From NCBI GenBank assembly GCA_938020525.1, contig CALIHW010000048.1:32962-96961 (forward strand): 64,000 bases of DNA, read 5' to 3'. This DNA is from an uncultured Granulosicoccaceae bacterium. GTDB lineage: Bacteria; Pseudomonadota; Gammaproteobacteria; Granulosicoccales; Granulosicoccaceae. A program made the position numbers and the translations under genes. How positions within the stretch are numbered: the stretch's first letter is position 1; every line of letters begins with the position of its first letter. This document shows, one piece after another, positions 42,666 to 50,717 of this stretch. Below the pieces are notes generated by a model, which made no database searches, was not told the DNA's origin, and saw only the letters and a list, made by a program, of their open reading frames with translations.

Positions 42666-44048
42666 ATGACCGAACAGAAGGCACGTGATGTATTGCTCGC
42701 CAAGAACATCCTGCAGCAACGATTTGGCGATAAATTGTTAACTGGTGAATCCGTTCGCGAGCAGCATGGCCACACCACAACCTACATTCCAAATCAGCCA
42801 CCCGATGCGGTTGTGTTCGCACAATCGGCGGAAGATGTTAAGTGGGTTGTAGAAGTGTGTGCTGAGCACAGGTGTCCGGTTATCGCGTTTGGTGCGGGTT
42901 CTTCTTTGGAAGGTCAGTTGAATGCACCTGAAGGTGGTATCTGTATCGATCTGTCTGCGCTAAATCAGATCATCAGTGTTGATGAAGATGATTTGACCGT
43001 GACTGTGCAGCCAGGTGTAACCAGAGTTGCACTGAACGAGCACCTGCGTGATACCGGATTGTTTTTTCCAATTGATCCAGGTGCTGATGCGAGTATTGGT
43101 GGTATGGCTTCCACTCGGGCTTCAGGCACCAATGCAGTTCGTTACGGCACCATGAAAGACAATGTGCTTAGTTTGAAAGCTGTCATGGCTGATGGCAGAG
43201 AAATAACTACTGCAAGCCGTGCCAGAAAAACTTCTGCAGGTTATGATCTTACGCGGCTTATGGTGGGTGCAGAAGGTACTCTCGGAGTTATTACTGAACT
43301 TACATTAAAACTGCATGGCCTTCCTGAATCCATAGTGGGTGGCGTTTGTAATTTCCCGGACATCAATTCGGTATGTCGCGCTACTATTCAAACCATTCAA
43401 TACGGATTACCGATAGCGCGAATAGAAATGCTCGATGCGGTACAGGTCAGTGCGTGTAATGCTTACTCAAAGCTTAACCTGGCAGAGAAACCAACGATGT
43501 TTGTTGAATTTCACGGCACTGAGGCATCGACTAAAGAACAGTCTGAAACCTTTGCTGAAATCATTCAGGAGTTTGGTGGTTCTGATTTTCAGTGGACTGC
43601 TAACAATGAAGAGCGCAGCAAACTATGGCAGGCACGACATGACGCTTACTGGGCATCTAAAGCGTTGCGTCCGGGAACTGATGCGATCGTCACTGATGCG
43701 TGTGTACCTATATCGCGTCTTGCGGATTGTGTTGAAGAGACAGTCGCTGATATCAAGCGCCACAACTTACTGGCACCGATTGTCGGGCACGTTGGTGACG
43801 GTAATTTTCACACAGCGGTTATTGTTGATATGGACTCACCCGAAGACATCGAGACCGCGAAAAAATTTGCAGAAAGGCTGAGCCAGCGTGCGATAGAAAT
43901 GGGTGGCACCTGTACCGGTGAACATGGAATCGGGCAAGGTAAAAAGTCTTATCTGCGACAGGAACTGGGGGATGCTGTCGATTTCATGCAAATGATTAAA
44001 CAGTCGCTCGACCCTCAGAATATTATGAATCCGGAAAAAATATTCTGA
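42666..44048 (+). CDS. FAD-linked D-lactate/glycolate-type dehydrogenase
   Basis: A 460-residue flavoprotein of the VAO/GlcD family. The PCMH-type FAD-binding domain has PVIAFGAGSSLEGQLNAPEGG and IDPGADASIGGMASTRASGTNAVRYGTMKDN; the C-terminal FAD-linked oxidase domain has GHVGDGNFH, a metal-binding motif, and GGTCTGEHGIGQGKK. This set matches cytochrome-linked D-lactate dehydrogenases of the LDHD/Dld2 type; glycolate or another 2-hydroxyacid is possible. The ATG at 42666 follows AGGA by five bases; an in-frame TTG at 42630 would add 12 residues without homology. The aminotransferase gene is 265 bp downstream in the same direction. Confidence 0.85.
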   Translation: MTEQKARDVLLAKNILQQRFGDKLLTGESVREQHGHTTTYIPNQPPDAVVFAQSAEDVKWVVEVCAEHRCPVIAFGAGSSLEGQLNAPEGGICIDLSALNQIISVDEDDLTVTVQPGVTRVALNEHLRDTGLFFPIDPGADASIGGMASTRASGTNAVRYGTMKDNVLSLKAVMADGREITTASRARKTSAGYDLTRLMVGAEGTLGVITELTLKLHGLPESIVGGVCNFPDINSVCRATIQTIQYGLPIARIEMLDAVQVSACNAYSKLNLAEKPTMFVEFHGTEASTKEQSETFAEIIQEFGGSDFQWTANNEERSKLWQARHDAYWASKALRPGTDAIVTDACVPISRLADCVEETVADIKRHNLLAPIVGHVGDGNFHTAVIVDMDSPEDIETAKKFAERLSQRAIEMGGTCTGEHGIGQGKKSYLRQELGDAVDFMQMIKQSLDPQNIMNPEKIF

Positions 44049-44313
44049 CCGATTAGTCTATATTCTGCAGGTAGCGATACGGTGTACGGTGGTTACCGTA
44101 CCCTAATTACCTTCAACACAGACAACGGTCCATGTGTAGAAAGGGTTGAATTGTGAACCCGGTCTGCTGTCACACTCGCGGTTACTGGGTTTCCGGGCAT
44201 CTGGACCACGCGAATTCTGGCCGTGTCGCTATCAAGGGTGGTGCGATTTAGGCATGCTGCATCCATCCTAGCGCATAGATTGAACTATGCACGTCAGCAA
44301 CCGAGGGAAAATA
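44049..44313. promoter_or_regulatory. Spacer before the aminotransferase gene, with hairpin
   Basis: 265 bp. A perfect inverted repeat GTACGGT-GGTT-ACCGTAC (44084-44101) lies 36 bp after the dehydrogenase stop. It lacks a T-tract, so it could be an operator or a transcript-stabilising hairpin. The aminotransferase promoter is presumably to its right; no clear box pair is visible. Confidence 0.35.
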
Positions 44314-45699
44314 ATGAGCCTTGATACCCCGCAAATTGATCTGGATGAAGTCGTCGATAATGATCAGGCGCACGTCTGGCATCATCTGACTCAGCACAAG
44401 CCCTATGAGACCGCCAAACCGCCAGTGATGATTAGTGGTTCCGGTATTCACGTCAAGAACGCCGAAGGCAAGGAATTTATAGACGCAGTATCCGGTGGCG
44501 TCTGGACAGTGAACGTCGGCTATGGACGCGAGCGTATTGCCAATGCTGTTCGCGATCAGTTGGTGCAAATGTGCTACTTTGCAGGATCGGCAGGTAACGT
44601 ACCTGCGGCAATGTGTGCTGCAAAACTGATTGAGAAGATGCCGGGCATGAGCCGTGTTTATTATTCGAACTCCGGCTCAGAGGCTAACGAAAAAGTTTAT
44701 AAGATGGTGCGTCAGCTTGCCGCGATAGAAAACAACGGCGTCAAGCACAAAATTATTTATCGTGACCGTGACTATCACGGTACTACGATTGGCGCGTTGA
44801 GTTCATGTGGACAGTCGCAACGCAAAGATCAGTATGGGCCCTTCGCACCTGGTTTTGTAATGATGCCCGACTGTCTTGAATACCGAAGCGCATATGGTGA
44901 TGTTGATGACTATGGCGAGAGAGCCGCTCGAGAATTAGAGAAAGTTATTCTTGCAGAAGGTCCTGAGACAGTGGGCGCAGTTGTACTTGAGCCGATCACT
45001 GCAGGTGGCGGTGTTATTCCTCCGCCGGCAGGTTATTGGGAGACAATTCAGGAGATCTGTAAAAAGTACAATGTACTGTTACATATCGATGAAGTCGTGT
45101 GTGGTCTCGGTAGAACGGGTAAGTGGTTTGGTTATCAGCACTATGGTGTTAAGCCGGACTTTGTCACTATGGCAAAAGGCCTTGCCAGTGGATATGCCGC
45201 AATTTCTTGCACAGTAACCACAGAAGAAGTTTTTGATCGATTCAAAGCGAACGCGGATGATCCAATGAGCTACTTCCGTGATATCAGTACTTTTGGAGGG
45301 TGTGCGTCAGGTCCTGCGGCAGCGCTTGAGAATATTCGCATCATAGAAGATGAGAATCTGGTAGAGAACGCCGCTGAAATGGGTGAGTATCTGATGGGTC
45401 GCTTAAATGGCCTTAAAGATAAGTACGATATCATTGGCGATGTACGAGGTGTTGGTCTGTTTGTTGGTGTTGAGTTGGTTGAAGACCGTGTCACCAAAGT
45501 GCCAGTGGATGAGTCTATACCAACAGCAATCGCTGCAGACTGTATGGCGAATGGCGTGATCATTGGGCGCACTAACCGTAGCTTTGAATCTTTCAACAAT
45601 ACCTTGTGCCTTAGTCCTGCGTTAATCTGCACACGAGAGCATCTGGATACGATTGTTGATGCGATAGATGCCGCAATAGGCAGAGTGATAGCTGCTTAA
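44314..45699 (+). CDS. tpa: Taurine-pyruvate aminotransferase-like class III aminotransferase
   Basis: A 461-residue PLP-dependent class III aminotransferase. The N-terminal DNDQAHVWHHLTQHKPYE and the run SGGVWTVNVGYGRERIA closely resemble taurine-pyruvate aminotransferases of marine bacteria, which form sulfoacetaldehyde and alanine. Also seen are YYSNSGSEANE, YRDRDYHGTT, the PLP-contacting HIDEVVCGLGRTG and the PLP lysine in MAKGLASGYAA. The start is ATG 44314, after GAGGGAAA; an upstream ATG (44287) adds nine residues. No sulfoacetaldehyde acetyltransferase (xsc), alanine dehydrogenase or taurine transporter is nearby, so another omega-amino acid donor is possible. It ends at a strong terminator. 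Confidence 0.8.
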   Translation: MSLDTPQIDLDEVVDNDQAHVWHHLTQHKPYETAKPPVMISGSGIHVKNAEGKEFIDAVSGGVWTVNVGYGRERIANAVRDQLVQMCYFAGSAGNVPAAMCAAKLIEKMPGMSRVYYSNSGSEANEKVYKMVRQLAAIENNGVKHKIIYRDRDYHGTTIGALSSCGQSQRKDQYGPFAPGFVMMPDCLEYRSAYGDVDDYGERAARELEKVILAEGPETVGAVVLEPITAGGGVIPPPAGYWETIQEICKKYNVLLHIDEVVCGLGRTGKWFGYQHYGVKPDFVTMAKGLASGYAAISCTVTTEEVFDRFKANADDPMSYFRDISTFGGCASGPAAALENIRIIEDENLVENAAEMGEYLMGRLNGLKDKYDIIGDVRGVGLFVGVELVEDRVTKVPVDESIPTAIAADCMANGVIIGRTNRSFESFNNTLCLSPALICTREHLDTIVDAIDAAIGRVIAA

Positions 45700-45724
45700 A
45701 GCACAAGTCACTGAATTGAAAAAA

Positions 45725-45756
45725 GGCGCTTAAGCTAATGCTGAGCGCCTTTTTTT
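45725..45756 (+). terminator. Rho-independent terminator of the aminotransferase gene
   Basis: GGCGCTTAAGC pairs with GCTGAGCGCC around a TAAT loop, with an A-run before and seven Ts after. This is a textbook intrinsic terminator 25 bp past the stop codon. Confidence 0.92.
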
Positions 45757-45801
45757 ATACGTGATGAAAAATACGTTTTATTCTTTAAAACTCAGTAACC
45801 T

Positions 45802-45980
45802 CTAGCCCGGTTTATTCGTGAAATGGCGAGCATAGCGCGCAGAGCATTGGTTTCAAAGGGTATTTTCTTCTCGCGTTCCATGTTTTCATTTACTTAACTT
45901 ACTGATATTTGCAAGAGAAAAAATTCGCTGTGGAATCAAGGATCAAGCGGGACGTAATTTTCATGAATAAACCGGGCTAG
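45802..45980. mobile_element. MITE-like element with about 23-bp terminal inverted repeats
   Basis: CTAGCCCGGTTTATTCGTGAAAT (45802-45824) is repeated in inverted form at 45958-45980 with one mismatch. The 133 bp between encode nothing recognisable. Size, long near-perfect inverted ends and an intergenic location fit a non-autonomous transposon derivative or an IS end remnant. No clear target duplication is visible. The rest of the gap between the terminator and the DUF3127 gene (45981-46151) shows no gene. Confidence 0.6.
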
Positions 45981-46151
45981 GAGTCTGTGCAGTAGAAATC
46001 TGCGTAGCGAGAACGTGCCATGGCGAGGACGTTTTACTATCATTTGAGGCGCATAGTTGTTCATACGTAACGAGAATGATCGATGATTATTGTCGCCTTG
46101 GCGCACCGTCAGGGCGCGTTCGCAGTAGCGGACGTTCTGCCGCGCAGACTC

Positions 46152-46514
46152 CTAGAACGGAATATCATCCTTGAACTCGTCTGGAGCTTTCGTAAGCTCC
46201 GGATAGTCAGCGTCAGAAACCGCACCTGCAGGTGCCGCCTGCGAGCTGCCAGCACCTTCAATGCGCCAGGCATCCAGGTTGGTAAAGTATCGATCGTTCC
46301 ACTCTCTGCCACGCAGATTGAAGTGCACTGTAATTTCGTCACCTTCATTGTAGTCATCGATCATTTCGCATTTGTCCTGCGTAAGCTGGAACTTGATCAT
46401 TTGTGGGTAGTTGCCATCTTGAATTTCGATGACGAACTCCCGGGCGCGAAATTTTTCTGATTTTTGCTCGGTATTGAATGCTTTGTGTAACTTACCCTCT
46501 ACCTGAAATGCCAT
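46152..46514 (-). CDS. DUF3127 protein with SSB-like acidic C-terminal tip
   Basis: A 120-residue protein matching DUF3127 (start MAFQVEGKLHKAFNTEQKSEKFRAREFVIE, then ITVHFNLRGREWNDRYFTNLDAWRIE), a small OB-like fold of unknown function. A flexible Ala/Gly/Ser linker (GAGSSQAAPAGAVSD) leads to an acidic end finishing in DDIPF. Single-stranded DNA-binding proteins end almost identically (DDDIPF), and that tip docks many replication and repair enzymes. The layout OB fold, linker and DDIPF therefore suggests an SSB-like, nucleic-acid-related role; this is inference. It follows mce at 168 bp on the same strand, with a 7-bp hairpin between them (46632-46650). Confidence 0.8.
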   Translation of the reverse strand: MAFQVEGKLHKAFNTEQKSEKFRAREFVIEIQDGNYPQMIKFQLTQDKCEMIDDYNEGDEITVHFNLRGREWNDRYFTNLDAWRIEGAGSSQAAPAGAVSDADYPELTKAPDEFKDDIPF

Positions 46515-46631
46515 TATCTTTCGATGCCTGATGAATTGAAAAGCGGGGTGAGATTTTAACGCAAATCAGGTTTGGACGATGGGATTTTTCTGTTCAGGAA
46601 TCCTAGATCTTATGATGCTTGCATGGCTCGT

Positions 46632-46650
46632 ACTCGACTGTACGTCGAGT
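46632..46650. other. Hairpin between mce and DUF3127 genes
   Basis: ACTCGAC-TGTAC-GTCGAGT is a perfect 7-bp inverted repeat with a 5-nt loop. On the plus strand four Ts follow; on the minus strand, the direction of both neighbours, no T-run follows. It may be a weak terminator or a processing site after the propionyl-CoA genes. Confidence 0.4.
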
Positions 46651-46682
46651 TTTCCGGGCAGTACCATGTGCAGCTATTGGCT

Positions 46683-47087
46683 TTAAACCTGTTCCAATTC
46701 AATAAGAGTTCCACAAAAGTCTTTTGGATGCAGAAAAATAACTAGCTTGCCGTGAGCGCCGATTTTTGGCTGGCCATCCCCCAGTATCTTAGTGCCGTCA
46801 AACGCAAGCTTTGAAATTGCCTGTTCGATGTCATCTACTTCATAACAAATATGATGAATGCCACCTGCGGGATTTTTCTCCACAAAGCGTTGTATTGGCG
46901 AGTTGTCACCGAGTGGCTGCAGTAGTTCTATTTTTGTATTAGGCAATTCTATAAATACAGTGGTTACACCATGTTCTGGGAGATCCGTCGCATCAGTAAC
47001 CTTCGCACCGAGCGTGTCACGATATACAGCAGCAGCAGCGTTTATGTCGCTTACCGCAATTGCCACATGATTGAGTTTCCCGATCAT
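46683..47087 (-). CDS. mce: Methylmalonyl-CoA epimerase
   Basis: Interconverts the (S)- and (R)-epimers of methylmalonyl-CoA. 134 residues of the vicinal-oxygen-chelate fold: LNHVAIAVSD, IELLQPLGDNSPI, GGIHHICYEVDDI and GTLIELEQV supply the His/Gln/His/Glu metal site. The start overlaps the stop of pccA by 4 nt, so translation is coupled. It is the last gene of the prpE-pccB-pccA-mce set. The B12-dependent methylmalonyl-CoA mutase needed next is not in the window. Confidence 0.93.
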   Translation of the reverse strand: MIGKLNHVAIAVSDINAAAAVYRDTLGAKVTDATDLPEHGVTTVFIELPNTKIELLQPLGDNSPIQRFVEKNPAGGIHHICYEVDDIEQAISKLAFDGTKILGDGQPKIGAHGKLVIFLHPKDFCGTLIELEQV

Positions 47088-49078
47088 GATACTTCAAACT
47101 CCAGAATTTTTTGATCAACATCCAGTGTGCTGCCTGGAGTTGCAACGATTTTCGCGACTGTGCCGTTACGTTCAGCTTTGAGAACATTCTCCATTTTCAT
47201 CGCTTCAACAATCGCCAGTGAATCACCGGCGGTTACAGAATCTCCTTCTTTAACCATCACGTCTATGAGCAGGCCGGGCATAGGAGATAACAGCAAACTG
47301 GAAGTGTCTAATTCTTTTCGTATCGGCATTAAATGAAACTTTGAAGCTGCGCGTGGCGACATCACTTGTAACTCTGCAACTTGATTTGCGTTACTAAGTT
47401 CATAACCGACAAACGTGCGCTTCCATTGCAAAATGACCTGTTCATTCTCAATAATTGCTTCAAACACTGCATTTGAAGGTTTCCAGTCTGTCTCTACAGT
47501 GAATGTTTTGGATTCGCTCTCAAGCTCATAGGTGGTTGCTGTAAGCTGAGTCACGGTGAAAGGTATCTGCTGGCCATTGTCTATAACCACAAGTGGCAAA
47601 GATGTGGCTGGAGTTGTCGGGCGAATTGTTCCACTAATAGACGCTGAACGCTTGCGCAATAGAAATCGCGTTACTGCCGCTGCGGCGTGTTGGTGCAATT
47701 TTTCTTTATCCGTAGCTTTAGTGCGGCTAAATCCTTTTGGGTAATGTTGTTCTATAAAATTGGTTGAAAAATCACCTGCTCGAAAATCACTGTTGCTAAA
47801 TAAAGCAGACAGGAATGGTATGTTTGTGGTCACCCCGTCAATTTGATATTGATTCAGCGCTGCATGCATGCGGTCGATAGCAGTATTACGATCCTCTGCC
47901 CAGGTGATCAGCTTTGAGATCATCGGATCATAGTAGATAGAGACCTCGCCACCTTCATACACACCGCTATCTACTCGAACATTGGGTTGGTTCAGCGGCT
48001 CCACATACCGTGTGACCCGCCCTGTAGAGGGTAGAAACTCACGGAATGGATTTTCTGCGTACACACGTGCTTCCATCGACCAGCCTTTGATGCCTATATC
48101 TGACTGCTGGTGTTTTAGTTTCTCACCAGCGGCGATGTGAATCATTTCCTCTACCAGATCAAGTCCGGTAATCATCTCTGTAACCGGGTGCTCAACCTGC
48201 AAGCGTGTGTTCATTTCAAGGAAATAAAAGTTTCTGTCTGCGTCGACAATAAATTCGACCGTGCCTGCGGAGTGATAGTCCACTGCATTTGCCAGTGCAC
48301 AGGACTGCTCTCCCATTGATTTGCGTGTAGCCTCATCGAGAAACGGGGAGGGGGCTTCTTCAATTACCTTTTGATGGCGGCGTTGAATGCTGCACTCGCG
48401 CTCATTCAGGTAAATGGTATTGCCGTGCTTGTCTGCCAAAACCTGTATTTCTATATGGCGCGGCTTTTCTATAAATTTCTCAATGAAGATTCGATCATCA
48501 CCGAAGCTCGACTTTGCTTCATTGGTGGCACGTTCAAATCCTTCTCTGCATTCATCATCGCTGTAGGCCACACGCATGCCTTTACCGCCTCCACCGGCGC
48601 TTGCCTTTAGCATGACCGGGTAACCGATGCTGGTTGATATTTTTATCGCATGATCTGCATCAGTGATGATGTCTGTGTGGCCTGGTACTGTGTTGACGCC
48701 CGCTTCAATTGCCAGTTTTTTTGACGTAATTTTATCACCCATGCACTCGATCGCATGTTGGCCCGGTCCAATGAAAGTAATGTTGTTATCGTCAAGTGCC
48801 TTGGCAAAAGCCGAGTTTTCGGACAGGAAACCGTAGCCTGGGTATACGGCATCTGCGTTTGTGTCTTTGCAGACCTGAATTATCTTATCTATAGATAAGT
48901 AACTTTCTGCAGATGCAGCCGGACCAATATGAACAGCTTCATCTGCTGTGCTCGTATGTAGTGCATTAAGATCTGCATCTGAATACACGGCAACAGTTGC
49001 AATACCCAATTTTTTTGCTGTTCGCATGGCGCGACAAGCAATCTCACCACGATTGGCAATCAGTATTTTGGAAAACAT
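47084..49078 (-). CDS. pccA: Propionyl-CoA carboxylase, biotin carboxylase/biotin carrier subunit
   Basis: 664 residues. The biotin carboxylase domain is at the N-terminus (MFSKILIANRGEIACRAMRTAKKLG; ATP-grasp GGGGKGMRVAY; ECSIQRRHQKVIEEAPSP; FLEMNTRLQVEHPVTE). A linker (BT-like) domain and the C-terminal biotinyl domain with lysine in EAMKMEN follow. Domain set and neighbours (pccB, mce, prpE) identify acyl-CoA carboxylase alpha subunits acting on propionyl-CoA; methylcrotonyl-CoA carboxylase is the main alternative, but the mce coupling argues for PCC. It lies 19 bp after pccB. Confidence 0.9.
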   Translation of the reverse strand: MFSKILIANRGEIACRAMRTAKKLGIATVAVYSDADLNALHTSTADEAVHIGPAASAESYLSIDKIIQVCKDTNADAVYPGYGFLSENSAFAKALDDNNITFIGPGQHAIECMGDKITSKKLAIEAGVNTVPGHTDIITDADHAIKISTSIGYPVMLKASAGGGGKGMRVAYSDDECREGFERATNEAKSSFGDDRIFIEKFIEKPRHIEIQVLADKHGNTIYLNERECSIQRRHQKVIEEAPSPFLDEATRKSMGEQSCALANAVDYHSAGTVEFIVDADRNFYFLEMNTRLQVEHPVTEMITGLDLVEEMIHIAAGEKLKHQQSDIGIKGWSMEARVYAENPFREFLPSTGRVTRYVEPLNQPNVRVDSGVYEGGEVSIYYDPMISKLITWAEDRNTAIDRMHAALNQYQIDGVTTNIPFLSALFSNSDFRAGDFSTNFIEQHYPKGFSRTKATDKEKLHQHAAAAVTRFLLRKRSASISGTIRPTTPATSLPLVVIDNGQQIPFTVTQLTATTYELESESKTFTVETDWKPSNAVFEAIIENEQVILQWKRTFVGYELSNANQVAELQVMSPRAASKFHLMPIRKELDTSSLLLSPMPGLLIDVMVKEGDSVTAGDSLAIVEAMKMENVLKAERNGTVAKIVATPGSTLDVDQKILEFEVS

Positions 49079-49097
49079 TTATTGGTTCTCGTGGCGA

Positions 49098-50630
49098 TTA
49101 AAGTGGCAGGTTGTCGTGCTTGCGCCACGGGTTTTCAAGTGTTTTGTTGGCTAGCATATCCAGTGACCGGCAAATGTGGTTTCTGGTGTTGTCTGGCCTG
49201 ATGACATCATCAATATAACCGCGACTGGCAGCGACAAAAGGATTGGCGAATTTGTCTTTGTATTCCTCTGTGCGGGCTTCTATTTTTTCAGCATCGCCAA
49301 TGTCTTTACGAAAGATAATCTCTACCGCACCTTTAGCACCCATGACTGCAATTTCTGCTTTTGGCCAGGCAAGATTGACGTCACCTCGCAGATGTTTGGA
49401 CGCCATGACATCATAAGCGCCACCATAAGCCTTTCGGGTAATAACGGTAATTTTTGGAACGGTACATTGTGCGTAAGCAAACAATAGCTTTGCACCGTGT
49501 TTAATAATACCGCCGTATTCCTGTGCGGTACCTGGAAGAAAGCCCGGCACATCTACTAAAGTCACTATCGGAATATTAAAAGAATCGCAAAAGCGTACAA
49601 AGCGCGCCGCCTTTATTGAAGATTTGATATCCAGACAGCCAGCAAGAACTAACGGTTGATTGGCAACAATACCAACGGTTTTGCCATCCATACGAGCCAT
49701 CCCGACAATGATGTTTTTAGCGTAGTCCGGTTGTATCTCAAAGAAGTGCTTGTCATCGACTACTTTAATAATTAACTCATGTATGTCATAGGGTTGGTTG
49801 GGGTTTTCCGGTACCAGTGTATTCAGGGATGGCTCGCGTCGATCTGTAGGGTCATAGCAAGGCCGATGTGGTGGTTTTTCTTTGTTGTTAAGTGGCAGAA
49901 AATCATAGAACTCGCGAACCTTGCGTAATGCATGCAGCTCGTTCTCAAATGCGATATCACAAACACCTGAAACAGTTGAATGAGTATCTGCACCACCGAG
50001 CTCTTCATGGGTAACCTCCTCGTGGGTGACTGTTTTTACGACTTCAGGGCCTGTGACAAACATATATGATGTATCGCGAACCATAAAAATGAAGTCAGTC
50101 ATGGCGGGAGAGTACACCGCACCACCGGCGCAGGGTCCCATCACCATTGATATCTGTGGTACCACGCCTGAAGCCAGAACATTGCGCTGAAACACTTCTG
50201 CATACCCGCCAAGTGACGATACCCCTTCCTGTATCCGCGCACCACCTGAGTCATTTAATCCGATAACGGGTGCACCGACCTTCATGGCCTGGTCCATAAC
50301 TTTGCAGATTTTCTCTGCATGGGCTTCGGATAGTGAGCCGCCAAAAACAGTGAAGTCCTGACTGAATACAAATACCAGCCTTCCGTTTATAGTGCCCCAG
50401 CCAGTAATGACTCCATCACCCGGAATTTTTTGATCCTGCATACCGAAGTCATTGCAGCGATGCTCGACAAACATGTCTGACTCTTTGAAACTGTCTTCAT
50501 CAAGCAGAATCTCCACGCGCTCCCGGGCAGTTAGCTTTCCCTGGGCGTGGTGTTTATCAATGCGTGTCTGACCTCCGCCTGCGTGAGCAGCTTCACGCCG
50601 TTCGAGTAACTCCTGATCGATAGAATGCAT
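49098..50630 (-). CDS. pccB: Propionyl-CoA carboxylase, carboxyltransferase beta subunit
   Basis: 510 residues, the usual PccB length. The two crotonase-like halves are evident: [47 protein letters not shown] and [17 protein letters not shown] in the first, and [29 protein letters not shown] with [13 protein letters not shown] in the second. It transfers the carboxyl group from biotin on PccA to propionyl-CoA. It sits between prpE (87-bp gap) and pccA (19-bp gap), all transcribed leftward. Confidence 0.93.
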   Translation of the reverse strand: MHSIDQELLERREAAHAGGGQTRIDKHHAQGKLTARERVEILLDEDSFKESDMFVEHRCNDFGMQDQKIPGDGVITGWGTINGRLVFVFSQDFTVFGGSLSEAHAEKICKVMDQAMKVGAPVIGLNDSGGARIQEGVSSLGGYAEVFQRNVLASGVVPQISMVMGPCAGGAVYSPAMTDFIFMVRDTSYMFVTGPEVVKTVTHEEVTHEELGGADTHSTVSGVCDIAFENELHALRKVREFYDFLPLNNKEKPPHRPCYDPTDRREPSLNTLVPENPNQPYDIHELIIKVVDDKHFFEIQPDYAKNIIVGMARMDGKTVGIVANQPLVLAGCLDIKSSIKAARFVRFCDSFNIPIVTLVDVPGFLPGTAQEYGGIIKHGAKLLFAYAQCTVPKITVITRKAYGGAYDVMASKHLRGDVNLAWPKAEIAVMGAKGAVEIIFRKDIGDAEKIEARTEEYKDKFANPFVAASRGYIDDVIRPDNTRNHICRSLDMLANKTLENPWRKHDNLPL

Positions 50631-50717
50631 AGATTATTTGATTCCGTGAGCAATTGGTCTTATCAGTCAAGCATAGATCTGCCTGACTGTTAAATTATAG
50701 TTGGTGCGAGAGGTTGC

